Origin: JAVBOV01 sp031550205
Lineage (GTDB): Bacteria > Pseudomonadota > Alphaproteobacteria > RF32 > CAG-239
Reading direction: 5' to 3'
Assembly (NCBI GenBank): GCA_031550205.1
Contig: JAVBOV010000017.1
Span: 1 to 15,110 of the forward strand
Length of the DNA: 15,110 bases
Part shown: in pieces, positions 1 through 6,837 of the stretch
Layout: the number at the start of each line of letters is the position of its first letter
Position numbering within the stretch: position 1 is the stretch's first letter
Notes under the pieces: model-generated
Told to the model about the DNA's origin: nothing
The model's input: only the letters and a program-made list of their open reading frames with translations
Databases searched by the model: none
Translations under genes and position numbers: made by a program

Positions 1-63
1 AAACGCATTTGCCGCATCAACCAAGACTTATACAAGCTTTCCGCCAAAAATGTGGAGTTTTAG
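1..63 (+). CDS. C-terminal end of an unidentified upstream gene (partial)
   Basis: Frame 1 is open from the first base and closes with TAG at 61-63, giving 20 residues that end in LSAKNVEF. The stop lies one base before the preferred start of the glycosyltransferase gene. That spacing is typical of co-transcribed, translationally coupled genes, and it supports this being a real reading frame. Nothing in 20 residues identifies the product. A surface-polysaccharide gene is plausible from the neighbour only. The stretch is short, so an open frame could also arise by chance. Confidence 0.45.
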   Translation, partial: KRICRINQDLYKLSAKNVEF

Positions 64-64
64 A

Positions 65-1006
65 ATGCATACCGTTCCGATAGTTTTTGCCTTTGATGAA
101 AATTTCAAACTGCCCGGCTACATCGCCGTTAAATCTTTGCTTGATTATGCCGCAACTGACACTTTTTATGACATTTTCATTATGCACGACGGCCTAAAAA
201 CCAAAACCATGGCCGATTTTAATAAGCTTAATAACGCAAGATGCAAAATCAACTGGATTTATGTTTCTAAAGATGAACTTAAAGATGCTCCTCAAAGCCT
301 GGGCTGGAACCACATGGTTTATTATCGCATGCTGATTCCCTGGTGCATCCCGCAATATGATAAAATCATTTGGTCTGATGTTGATGTGCTCTTCCAAAAA
401 GACATGGCAGAAGTTTATAACATGGATTTAAAAGACGCTTATTGGGCCGGCGTCAGAGCCAGCAAAAACGAGCAGGGCATGGAAATTCATACCTATTTTT
501 CTGAAAATAAAAACTCTCATATTTACATGTCCGGCTTCATGGTGATAAACGCTCAAAAAATGCGCCAAGATAACATGAAGGAAAAGTTTTTTGCCACCAT
601 CAAAAAATATGCCAAACAGCTAAAATTGTTTGACTTAGAGGTTCTGAATATTGCCTGCGGCAAAATTCTTCCTATAGATTTTTCATATTGCGTTTTAGAA
701 AATTTATACGATGAAAAAGACATTACCAAAGCCAAAGAATATTCAAGGCTTTCAACGGCGCATACCCACCGGGAACTTCAGTCTGCCAAAGACAGCCCCG
801 CCATCATCCACTATGCCGGCAAACACCCCAAAATTTGGGACAGAAGCCGCCCCACAGCAAATTATTTGGAATATATCAAAGCCTCTCCATATTATGCCAA
901 ATACAAATTTTTTATGCTCATCAAACCGTTTGTAAAACCGTTAATCGCAATCATACCGCATTCAAAAACCCGCAAACGTTTAAGGAAATATTTTAAGATA
1001 AAATAA
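65..1006 (+). CDS. Glycosyltransferase family 8 (LPS/capsule type)
   Basis: Likely transfers a sugar from a nucleotide-sugar donor onto lipopolysaccharide or another surface glycan at the cytoplasmic face of the inner membrane. Numbering from the chosen start (313 aa): an N-terminal strand VPIVFAFDENF, the metal-binding D-V-D at 105-107 in the context IIWSDVDVLF, the acceptor-side MSGFMVIN at about 155-162, and IIHYAGKHPKIW near 247-258, which matches the family's C-terminal H..G..KPW motif. The C-terminal 30 residues are basic and hydrophobic, fitting peripheral membrane attachment as in RfaJ-like enzymes. An ATG at 50 is in frame, but the ATG at 65 has GGAG at 54-57 seven bases upstream and directly follows the preceding stop, so I prefer 65. 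Donor and acceptor cannot be told. The gene converges with the TPR gene 11 bases downstream. Confidence 0.88.
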   Translation: MHTVPIVFAFDENFKLPGYIAVKSLLDYAATDTFYDIFIMHDGLKTKTMADFNKLNNARCKINWIYVSKDELKDAPQSLGWNHMVYYRMLIPWCIPQYDKIIWSDVDVLFQKDMAEVYNMDLKDAYWAGVRASKNEQGMEIHTYFSENKNSHIYMSGFMVINAQKMRQDNMKEKFFATIKKYAKQLKLFDLEVLNIACGKILPIDFSYCVLENLYDEKDITKAKEYSRLSTAHTHRELQSAKDSPAIIHYAGKHPKIWDRSRPTANYLEYIKASPYYAKYKFFMLIKPFVKPLIAIIPHSKTRKRLRKYFKIK

Positions 1007-1014
1007 TATTTAAA

Positions 1015-1056
1015 ACGTCATTCTGAGGCTTGCAAAGCAAGCCGTAAGAATCTCGG
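1015..1056. repeat. Palindromic repeat, copy 1, inside the TPR gene 3' end
   Basis: GTCATTCTGAGGC and GCCGTAAGAATCTCGG form an imperfect hairpin around TTGCAAAGCAA. The sequence and layout match a second copy at 9492-9526: both start GTCAT, have TGAGGC and GCCGT in the middle and end in ATCTCGG, while several stem positions differ in a compensating way. This copy supplies the last 12 codons and stop of the TPR gene on the minus strand. It resembles the GTCATTCTGAG...GAATCTC palindromes seen in many bacterial genomes; that resemblance is from memory. It could also end transcription of the two converging genes, although no long T-run follows. Confidence 0.7.
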
Positions 1057-2070
1057 CAATTTTTCTTCAATCTCTTTAGCCTGTTTGGCCGGTATTAAAG
1101 CCAGTGTTTCCTTAACATTTTCTGCAAATAAGGTGTTTTCCTTATCCAAACTCCAGGCATTTAAGAACAAATCCAAGGCCTGCCCATATTCGCCTAAATC
1201 TCGCAAAATCACTCCAAGATTATTGCTAACCTCCGGGCTTTGCGGGTTAAGGCGTGCAGCTTTTCGATACTCTTCCAAAGCCTCCGGCAGCCTGTGCTGT
1301 TTGTGCAAAAAATCGGCATAATTTAAGTGCGCATCAAAATTATCCGGCTCAATCTCCAAAGCTTTTTTATATAAACTCTCATCGGATTCTATATTGGCCA
1401 AATTAACCAGAGCCGGAACATTGTTCTTATCAAGAGCCACTGCCTCTTTCAGAAACTTTCTGGCCTTGCCGATTTCCTTCAAATTAATATAAAGGCTGCC
1501 CACAAGCGCTTTAATATTGCTGTCTGTTGATTGTTCATTGGCCTTCAAAGCATATTCCAAAGCCTGTTTGGGCTCGCTTTGCAACAACAGTGCCAGATAA
1601 TAATCAGACAATGCCGAGCCGATTTCCTTTAAAGCTGCAGCATCCTTTTTCAGCCATGCCAAATTAGCCTTGGCTTCCAGATAATTATTATCAATTTTCA
1701 AAGCCTTAACAAAAAACTCTTCAGCCTTTGCATCGTCCCCCAAACTCATATAAATATTGCCGATATTATTATAAGCTTCCTTAGCTTCCACCTTCAAATA
1801 AGCATCAATCGCCTCAAATGGTTTACACAAAACCTGCAAAGAAAATCCCAAATTAAAATAGTAGGGCGGCTTGGGAGAAATTTTAACCGCCTTATAAAAA
1901 AGATGCATTGCCTCGCTGTGCACGCCTTTGGCCTGCGCAATAAGCCCCAAAAGGTTCAAAACATCGGGGTTTGAAGGCGCTGACGCCAAAATCTGCCGAT
2001 ACATATGCTCAGCCTCATCCAGCCTTCCGGCCTCGTGCAACTCTATGGCTTTCCTTAATAAAACATCCAA
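1018..2070 (-). CDS. TPR-repeat protein
   Basis: A 350-residue protein built almost wholly of tetratricopeptide repeats, which form helical scaffolds for protein-protein contacts. Clear repeats include LLRKAIELHEAGRLDEAE at the N-terminus, AYNNIGNIYMSLGDDAKAEE around residue 100, HLNYADFLHKQHRLPEALEE around 250 and SNNLGVILRDLGEYGQAL around 285. I see no signal peptide or membrane segment and no attached catalytic domain, so its partner is unknown. The start is a TTG at 2070, because the ATG at 2066 is out of frame and stops at once, and an in-frame stop lies at 2074-2076. The first internal ATG would cut into the first repeat. The last 12 residues (PRFLRLALQASE) come from a palindromic repeat, so the natural C-terminus may have ended earlier. 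Confidence 0.82.
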   Translation of the reverse strand: MDVLLRKAIELHEAGRLDEAEHMYRQILASAPSNPDVLNLLGLIAQAKGVHSEAMHLFYKAVKISPKPPYYFNLGFSLQVLCKPFEAIDAYLKVEAKEAYNNIGNIYMSLGDDAKAEEFFVKALKIDNNYLEAKANLAWLKKDAAALKEIGSALSDYYLALLLQSEPKQALEYALKANEQSTDSNIKALVGSLYINLKEIGKARKFLKEAVALDKNNVPALVNLANIESDESLYKKALEIEPDNFDAHLNYADFLHKQHRLPEALEEYRKAARLNPQSPEVSNNLGVILRDLGEYGQALDLFLNAWSLDKENTLFAENVKETLALIPAKQAKEIEEKLPRFLRLALQASE

Positions 2071-2101
2071 AATCTAAAATCCAAAATCTAAAATCAAAAA
2101 T
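2067..2101. repeat. Tandem 14-bp AT-rich repeat at the TPR gene start
   Basis: CCAAAATCTAAAAT occurs twice in perfect tandem (2067-2080, 2081-2094), followed by a degenerate CAAAAAT. The same 14-mer occurs at 9924-9937, again in a gene-start region. The TTG start of the TPR gene lies in the first unit. Confidence 0.75.
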
Positions 2102-2104
2102 ATG

Positions 2105-2133
2105 TTGCAATTATATATTTTTTATATTATAAA
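2105..2133 (+). promoter_or_regulatory. Predicted sigma-70 promoter for rpsD
   Basis: A -35 like TTGCAA (2105-2110) and a -10 TATAAA (2128-2133) are separated by a 17-bp AT-rich spacer. Transcription would begin near 2140, giving rpsD a leader of about 240 nt that contains the whole structured element. The surrounding AT-richness raises the chance of a false match. Confidence 0.55.
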
Positions 2134-2154
2134 GCAAGCACTTCCGAGAAAGAT

Positions 2155-2345
2155 GACCAATAGACTTGGCTCAAAATTGAGTTTTTCAACCCAAATGAAG
2201 GGAGACCCGAAGCGCAGAAGCGGAGTGTACACTTTAGTACCTGAGCATTCGAGCACCGGAAGCGACCGCACAGTTGGGGTGAAAAAACAATTTGGAGGCA
2301 AGTCGATAAAGAAGTCACGTTTGGCTGGCTAATCCAAACCTATCG
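2155..2345 (+). repeat. Long imperfect palindrome in the rpsD leader
   Basis: Bases 2163-2192 and 2276-2304 are complementary at about 24 of 30 positions, including GACTTG/CAAGTC at the base and AAATTG/CAATTT in the middle, forming a stem about 29 bp long. The intervening 83 bases hold smaller elements: GCGG (2220-2223) with CCGC (2266-2269), and GTAC (2227-2230) with GTAC (2237-2240). A separate hairpin GTTTGG/CCAAAC lies at 2319-2339. This GC-richer block stands out from the AT-rich flanks. Two readings are possible: a dispersed palindromic element of the Rickettsia RPE kind that happens to lie here, or a cis-acting RNA leader controlling S4 synthesis. With one copy in the window I cannot decide. 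It is open on both strands (76 and 63 codons), which I take as incidental. Confidence 0.6.
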
Positions 2346-2381
2346 GGACAATAAACATATAAAAAAATAGGATGATTAAAC

Positions 2382-2996
2382 ATGAAAAGTATAGTTTCTG
2401 CAAAGAAAAAAACCAACAGGCGTTATAACGCCAACCTTTGGGGCGACCCGAAGAGCCCTTTGAATAAAAGGGAATATGCACCGGGTCAACACGGCCAAAG
2501 AAGAAAAAAGCCGACCGACTATGGTGAACAACTTCACGCTAAACAAAGATTAAAAACTCACTACGGCAACATTTCTGAGAAACAGTTTGTAAAATATTAC
2601 AAAGAAGCCGTAAGAAGAACAGGCGACGCCGAAGAAAACTTGATTGGCATTTTGGAATCTCGTTTAGACAACTTGGTATACAAATCTAAGTTTGTTCCAA
2701 CCATTTTCGCTGCCCGCCAGTTTGTAAACCACAACCACGTAACCGTAAACGGCAAAAAAGTTAACAGTCCTTCATATTTGGTAAAAGCGGGTGATGTTAT
2801 TGAGGTTAGAGAAAAATCTAAGCAATTGCCTTTGGTTATGGCCGCAGTTGAATCTCAAACAAGAGACATTCCGTCATATTTGGAAGTTGACACCAAAAAA
2901 TTGGCTGCCAAGTTTGCCTTCGTGCCCAAATTTGAAGACGTTCCATATCCCTGCCAAATGGAACCCAACCTGGTTATCGAGTTCTACTCTCGTTAA
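2382..2996 (+). CDS. rpsD: 30S ribosomal protein S4
   Basis: Primary 16S rRNA-binding protein that starts assembly of the 30S body; in some bacteria it also represses its own mRNA. The 204 residues cover the full family length. The N-terminal part has NLWGDPKSPLNKREYAPGQH, followed by the S4 RNA-binding domain (LESRLDNLVYKSKFVPT...ARQFVNHNHVTVNGKKVN, about residues 90-130). The end VPYPCQMEPNLVIEFYSR is typical of alphaproteobacterial S4 as I remember it. AGGA at 2369-2372 lies 9 bases before the ATG. The gene stands alone, outside a ribosomal operon, behind a long structured leader and before a strong terminator, so it is probably monocistronic. Confidence 0.97.
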   Translation: MKSIVSAKKKTNRRYNANLWGDPKSPLNKREYAPGQHGQRRKKPTDYGEQLHAKQRLKTHYGNISEKQFVKYYKEAVRRTGDAEENLIGILESRLDNLVYKSKFVPTIFAARQFVNHNHVTVNGKKVNSPSYLVKAGDVIEVREKSKQLPLVMAAVESQTRDIPSYLEVDTKKLAAKFAFVPKFEDVPYPCQMEPNLVIEFYSR

Positions 2997-3013
2997 ACTT
3001 GATAAAGTTATCA

Positions 3014-3051
3014 ACAAAAACCTCGGAAGTTGTTACTTCCGGGGTTTTTTG
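3014..3051 (+). terminator. Rho-independent terminator after rpsD
   Basis: AAAAACCTCGGAAGT (3016-3030) pairs with ACTTCCGGGGTTTTT (3035-3049) around the loop TGTT, with one G-U pair. The run of T on the 3' arm completes an intrinsic terminator 20 bases after the rpsD stop. Confidence 0.9.
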
Positions 3052-3114
3052 CTTTAAAATTTCATTATTTTGCATATATTATTAAGCATGAAAACTTTAT
3101 TTTTGGAGTAAATC

Positions 3115-5769
3115 ATGGAAGACATTATTGTAGAAGAGAAAAAGGCCGAGCCGATAAAAAATAAAAAGCCCATCACTCAAATGGATTATGATGACGACAA
3201 GCCCAAAAAAGGCATCGGCGGCATTTTTGTTTTCATCCTTCACTGGTGGTCAAAAGCCTTAATCATTGCTTCCTTAATCGGCATCGATTTCATGCTTTTT
3301 GCCGGCACTGAAAATGCCTATCTTTTCTCATCAAATTCCATGTTAACCACACCGGCCATATACATTCTGGCCTCCATCATCATTATCTCTTTTGTGCTGA
3401 TGTTTGTTCTCGGTTTTTCCAAACTTTTGCAAAATCTGGTGGTTTCCGTTTTTGCCGGCCTTCTTCCGGTGGTCATCATCACCCAGTTTGCCCAAGGTGA
3501 CAAATATTCTTTCTTCTCCGGCTTCATGGGGCTAATGGGCATGGCCGACATGGTCGACGGTGTCTCTCACTACATCCTCGGCTTCATCTGCTGCCTGGCT
3601 GCTTTCATCCTCTTGAGCATGTCTAACAAAAAAACGCTGTTTCTGGTTTCTGTTTTCACGGTCGCTTTGTTTGGAACCGTGTTTTACGGCAAATCGCTTG
3701 ATAAAATCAATAAAAAAGACTACACTGTTGTTGCGGACAAAGCAGCGCTTCCCTTGGCTGAAGCAGAAAAGGGCAAAAAGTTTGTATACATAATGCTGCC
3801 GAACCTGACCTCATACAGCTACATGGAAAATGTAAAATCCAAAACCTCGGCTGAAGGCATTTTTGCCAAGGCTGAAGACATATATCTTTCTTTCTATGTC
3901 AAAAACCGCTTCACCTTATATCCAAACGCTTATGTTTCAACCTTAGACCCGTTCTTAAACATCGCCAAAGGCCTAAACCCGAACGGCGATAACAAGGTCG
4001 CCGATCACCTTCTGCAAAACATTCGGGTTTTGGGTTATTTCAACTTCCAAAATATAAACGACAAAACCGTATACTTAAAAGACAACAAGTTGTTTGACAC
4101 CTTCAAAGGGGCCAAATACCGCTTAACCGCCTATCAATCTCGCGGCATAGATTTCTGCCATAAAAACAACGAGATTAATGTTGACAAATGCGTTAACAAA
4201 ACCAACTTTCCAATCAATCTGCACAACCTGAAAATAAACGACTTTGACAAGACCTCAATCTTGTTTGCACAATGGGTGGAAAGCATGGGTCTGGTCAACG
4301 ATTCTGAAACGGTTTACAACCTGTTCAGCACCTTTGCCGGCTCCACAGCCATGCCGATTTATATGACTCCATACCGCGATTTATATGCTCTAAGCTCCGT
4401 AAAAAATCTCGATTTAATGGCTGAAGACATTATCAAAGACCAAGGCAACAACGCATATTTTGCATTTCTTGACCTGCCCTCCGACACCTTTGTATACGAC
4501 CAATATTGCAAAGTTAAAAATTCATCTTCATGGCTCAGCATGGAAGCGGCTCCGTTTGTTTCCAATAAAAATATGAACAACAAAAGAAACGCCTATGCCG
4601 AACAGCTTTCCTGCCTTCACGGAAAGCTTGAAGATTTCATGGAAAAACTCCATGTTGCCAACGTGTTGGATAATACGGTTATCGTTGTGCAGGGCGTAAG
4701 CGGCTTTAACGACCTTAAAGACACCAAAACAGACTCTTTTCAAGACAACCTTCAAAGCAAATATTTTGTAACCATGGCCATTTTTGACCCGCTGCAAAAT
4801 AAATTTGAGGTTAAAGGAGACATCTGCAACGCCGGAGACATTTTGTCCGGCTATATTTACAAAAAGCCCGGCTGTGAAGAACTGCAAGAGTTTAACCTGC
4901 AGGAAGTGGCCAAAGATGAGCTTAAACGCAGCATCTTCAAAGACCGCATCACCACTGAAAAAGTGCAAAAGGCCGTGTCTATTTTCCCCGATTGGTATAA
5001 GGAGTGGTACAAAATAAACGCGCCGGCACAGCCTAAAGAGGCGGCTGCTGCTCCAAAACCCGATTGGTCGCAAAGTGTTGAAAACTTAAAGCTCGATGAA
5101 CTGATAATTGAAAAAGCCCCCGAAGTGGAACCCATTCCGGCAGTTGATGCATTAAAGCCCGATGAAACCGTTCCGCTAAACGAATATCAGGCGCCTGTAG
5201 AAGAAACAGCCGCAGTTGAACAACATCCGGCAGCTCCTGCTGAAGATGGTGTCAATATCGTGGTTGAAGGCGAGGGCCTTGAAGAAATTGCCGTGGTGGA
5301 AGAAGAAGCACCGGATACAAACATTCCGCCTGCCGGCCAAATCATTGAGCAGCAACCCGTCCAAGAAACGGCTCCGGCAATTGCCGAACCCGTTATTGAA
5401 GAGCCCGTTGTTCAACCTCAAGAAGTTATTGTTCATGAAGAAATCATTATTGAAACCGCTGTACCGCAGCCTGAACCGGTAGCCGAAACTTCTGTTCCGC
5501 CGATTGCCGTTGAACAGCCTGAACCGTTTATGGAACAGCCGGTGCCGGCCACAGCTCCGGCATATGACGAACCTGCTCCCTTGAACGGCTCTGATCCGTT
5601 TGCTCTTTCTCCCGATGTCGGTTTTGTTGCCAGAGACGGCACGGTTCTTTCTCCCAACGACCAGGTAATCAATGCGGTTGAAATGGAAATTAAGGAACAA
5701 ACTGAAGCCGACACGGTTTATATTGAACCGGAAGAGCTTGAAAAAGAAGAAGAACCGGCTTTATACTAG
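3115..5769 (+). CDS. Membrane-anchored alkaline-phosphatase-fold pseudoenzyme, YejM/PbgA-like layout, Pro/Glu-rich tail
   Basis: 884 residues. A charged cytoplasmic N-terminus (1-42) is followed by five predicted TM helices (about 45-67, 80-102, 106-128, 152-170, 173-192). A soluble, presumably periplasmic domain (220-632) resembles the sulfatase/alkaline phosphatase fold: the opening strand KKFVYIMLPNLTSYSYM, then HGKLEDFMEKLHVANVLDNTVIVVQGVSG (ending at 530), which parallels the end of such domains. The metal-binding Asp after the first strand is LPN here, and the usual D-H-G is QGVSG, so catalysis is unlikely. Five TM helices plus a dead phosphatase-like domain is the layout of E. coli YejM (PbgA), which senses LPS and controls LpxC turnover. 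From 637 to the end the protein is Pro/Glu/Val/Ala-rich, as in envelope-spanning linkers, and ends EEPALY. GGAG at 3105-3108 supports the start. yejE follows after 9 bases. The YejM role is inference from layout. Confidence 0.7.
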   Translation: MEDIIVEEKKAEPIKNKKPITQMDYDDDKPKKGIGGIFVFILHWWSKALIIASLIGIDFMLFAGTENAYLFSSNSMLTTPAIYILASIIIISFVLMFVLGFSKLLQNLVVSVFAGLLPVVIITQFAQGDKYSFFSGFMGLMGMADMVDGVSHYILGFICCLAAFILLSMSNKKTLFLVSVFTVALFGTVFYGKSLDKINKKDYTVVADKAALPLAEAEKGKKFVYIMLPNLTSYSYMENVKSKTSAEGIFAKAEDIYLSFYVKNRFTLYPNAYVSTLDPFLNIAKGLNPNGDNKVADHLLQNIRVLGYFNFQNINDKTVYLKDNKLFDTFKGAKYRLTAYQSRGIDFCHKNNEINVDKCVNKTNFPINLHNLKINDFDKTSILFAQWVESMGLVNDSETVYNLFSTFAGSTAMPIYMTPYRDLYALSSVKNLDLMAEDIIKDQGNNAYFAFLDLPSDTFVYDQYCKVKNSSSWLSMEAAPFVSNKNMNNKRNAYAEQLSCLHGKLEDFMEKLHVANVLDNTVIVVQGVSGFNDLKDTKTDSFQDNLQSKYFVTMAIFDPLQNKFEVKGDICNAGDILSGYIYKKPGCEELQEFNLQEVAKDELKRSIFKDRITTEKVQKAVSIFPDWYKEWYKINAPAQPKEAAAAPKPDWSQSVENLKLDELIIEKAPEVEPIPAVDALKPDETVPLNEYQAPVEETAAVEQHPAAPAEDGVNIVVEGEGLEEIAVVEEEAPDTNIPPAGQIIEQQPVQETAPAIAEPVIEEPVVQPQEVIVHEEIIIETAVPQPEPVAETSVPPIAVEQPEPFMEQPVPATAPAYDEPAPLNGSDPFALSPDVGFVARDGTVLSPNDQVINAVEMEIKEQTEADTVYIEPEELEKEEEPALY

Positions 5770-5778
5770 GAAAATCTC

Positions 5779-6837
5779 TTGATAATTAAGGCATTGTTCA
5801 ACGGCTTAAAGAAAGACTCTTCTCCTCTGGTTCAAAGAAGAATAGAAAGCTTTATGAAAAACCGCCGTGCTTATTATTCTTTTGTTTTGTTCGCAAGTGT
5901 TTTCATCTTAAGCCTTTTTGCCGAACTGCTGGCCAACGACAAACCGATTATTTTAAAATATAAAAACCAACTTTATTTTCCCCTGGCCGTAAGCTATTTT
6001 GAAACCGAGTTTGGTGGCGATTTTAAGACTGAAACCGATTATAAAGACCCATACATCATCAATAATATCAAAGCAAACGGCTGGATGCTGATGCCGCTCA
6101 TTCCGTTTTCTTTCAACAGTGTAGACTATGATTTGGATTCGCCGACACCGGTCAAACCGTCTTTCAAGCATCTTTTGGGCACGGATGACGAGGGCAGAGA
6201 TATCCTCGTTCGCATCTTATACGGCATCAGACTTTCGGTTGTTTTCGCTTTCTCTCTCACTATTCTTTCCTCTCTAATCGGCATCTTCATCGGCGCCATT
6301 CAGGGTTATTTTGCCGGCCTGTTAGACATTTCTCTGCAGCGTTTCATTGAAATTTGGGAATCTCTGCCGCAGTTATTTATCTTAATCATCATCTCCAGCT
6401 TGTTCATGCCGAGCTTTGCCATTTTGCTGTTTATTTTGCTTCTGTTTTCCTGGACCAACCTGGTCTCTGTGGTCAGAGCAGAATTTTTGCGCACTCGCAA
6501 CTTTGAGTTTGTAAAAGCAGCCAAGGCTTTGGGCGTCGGCAACTCCAGAATCATCATCAAACACATCCTGCCCAACGCGGTCATCGCCACCATAACATTT
6601 ATTCCTTTCCTGCTCTCTGAGGCCATTGTCGCCTTAAGTGCATTGGACTTTTTGGGTTTAGGCCTGCCGCACGAATATCCCTCGCTTGGTGATTTGGTCC
6701 GCCAGGGAAAAGACAACCTGCAGGCTCCGTGGATTGGCTTAAGCATTTTCTTTGTGCTCTCCTCCTTGCTCACTTTCCTCATTTTCATCGGCGAAGGTGT
6801 AAGAGATGCTTTTGATGCAAGGAAAACCCAATGTTAG
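5779..6837 (+). CDS. yejE: Peptide ABC transporter permease YejE
   Basis: One of the two inner-membrane permeases of the Yej peptide importer, known in E. coli for uptake of microcin C-like peptides. The 352 residues agree with the E. coli length of about 341. The N-terminal NRRAYYSFVLF...SLFAELLANDKP and FGGDF...YKDPYI are YejE-specific features. LGTDDEGRDILVRILYGIRLS and VVRAEFLRTRNFEFVKAAKALGV...HILPNA give the binding-protein-dependent transport fold and the EAA loop that contacts the ATPase. The end GEGVRDAFDARK is typical. The start is TTG at 5779 with AGGA at 5768-5771, overlapping the stop of the preceding gene. It overlaps yejF by 7 bases. Neither yejA nor yejB lies beside it, so its permease partner must be encoded elsewhere or be absent. 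Confidence 0.93.
   Translation: MIIKALFNGLKKDSSPLVQRRIESFMKNRRAYYSFVLFASVFILSLFAELLANDKPIILKYKNQLYFPLAVSYFETEFGGDFKTETDYKDPYIINNIKANGWMLMPLIPFSFNSVDYDLDSPTPVKPSFKHLLGTDDEGRDILVRILYGIRLSVVFAFSLTILSSLIGIFIGAIQGYFAGLLDISLQRFIEIWESLPQLFILIIISSLFMPSFAILLFILLLFSWTNLVSVVRAEFLRTRNFEFVKAAKALGVGNSRIIIKHILPNAVIATITFIPFLLSEAIVALSALDFLGLGLPHEYPSLGDLVRQGKDNLQAPWIGLSIFFVLSSLLTFLIFIGEGVRDAFDARKTQC

Noticed and set aside
2127..2318. 63-codon minus-strand frame in the same element
   Set aside because: Cys/Ser-rich translation with no start signal; a by-product of the palindromic sequence.
2102..2332. 76-codon plus-strand frame covering the rpsD leader element
   Set aside because: It coincides with the palindrome, which is open on the other strand as well. 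It has no ribosome-binding site at the ATG and starts within the promoter.
4528..5073. 181-codon minus-strand frame
   Set aside because: Antisense to the well-supported 884-residue gene; no ribosome-binding site or domain.
5176..5700. 174-codon minus-strand frame rich in Asn, Arg and Phe
   Set aside because: Antisense of the Pro/Glu-rich tail; the composition bias removes stops in the opposite frame.
6306..6788. 160-codon minus-strand frame
   Set aside because: Antisense to yejE, which is fully supported by family motifs.
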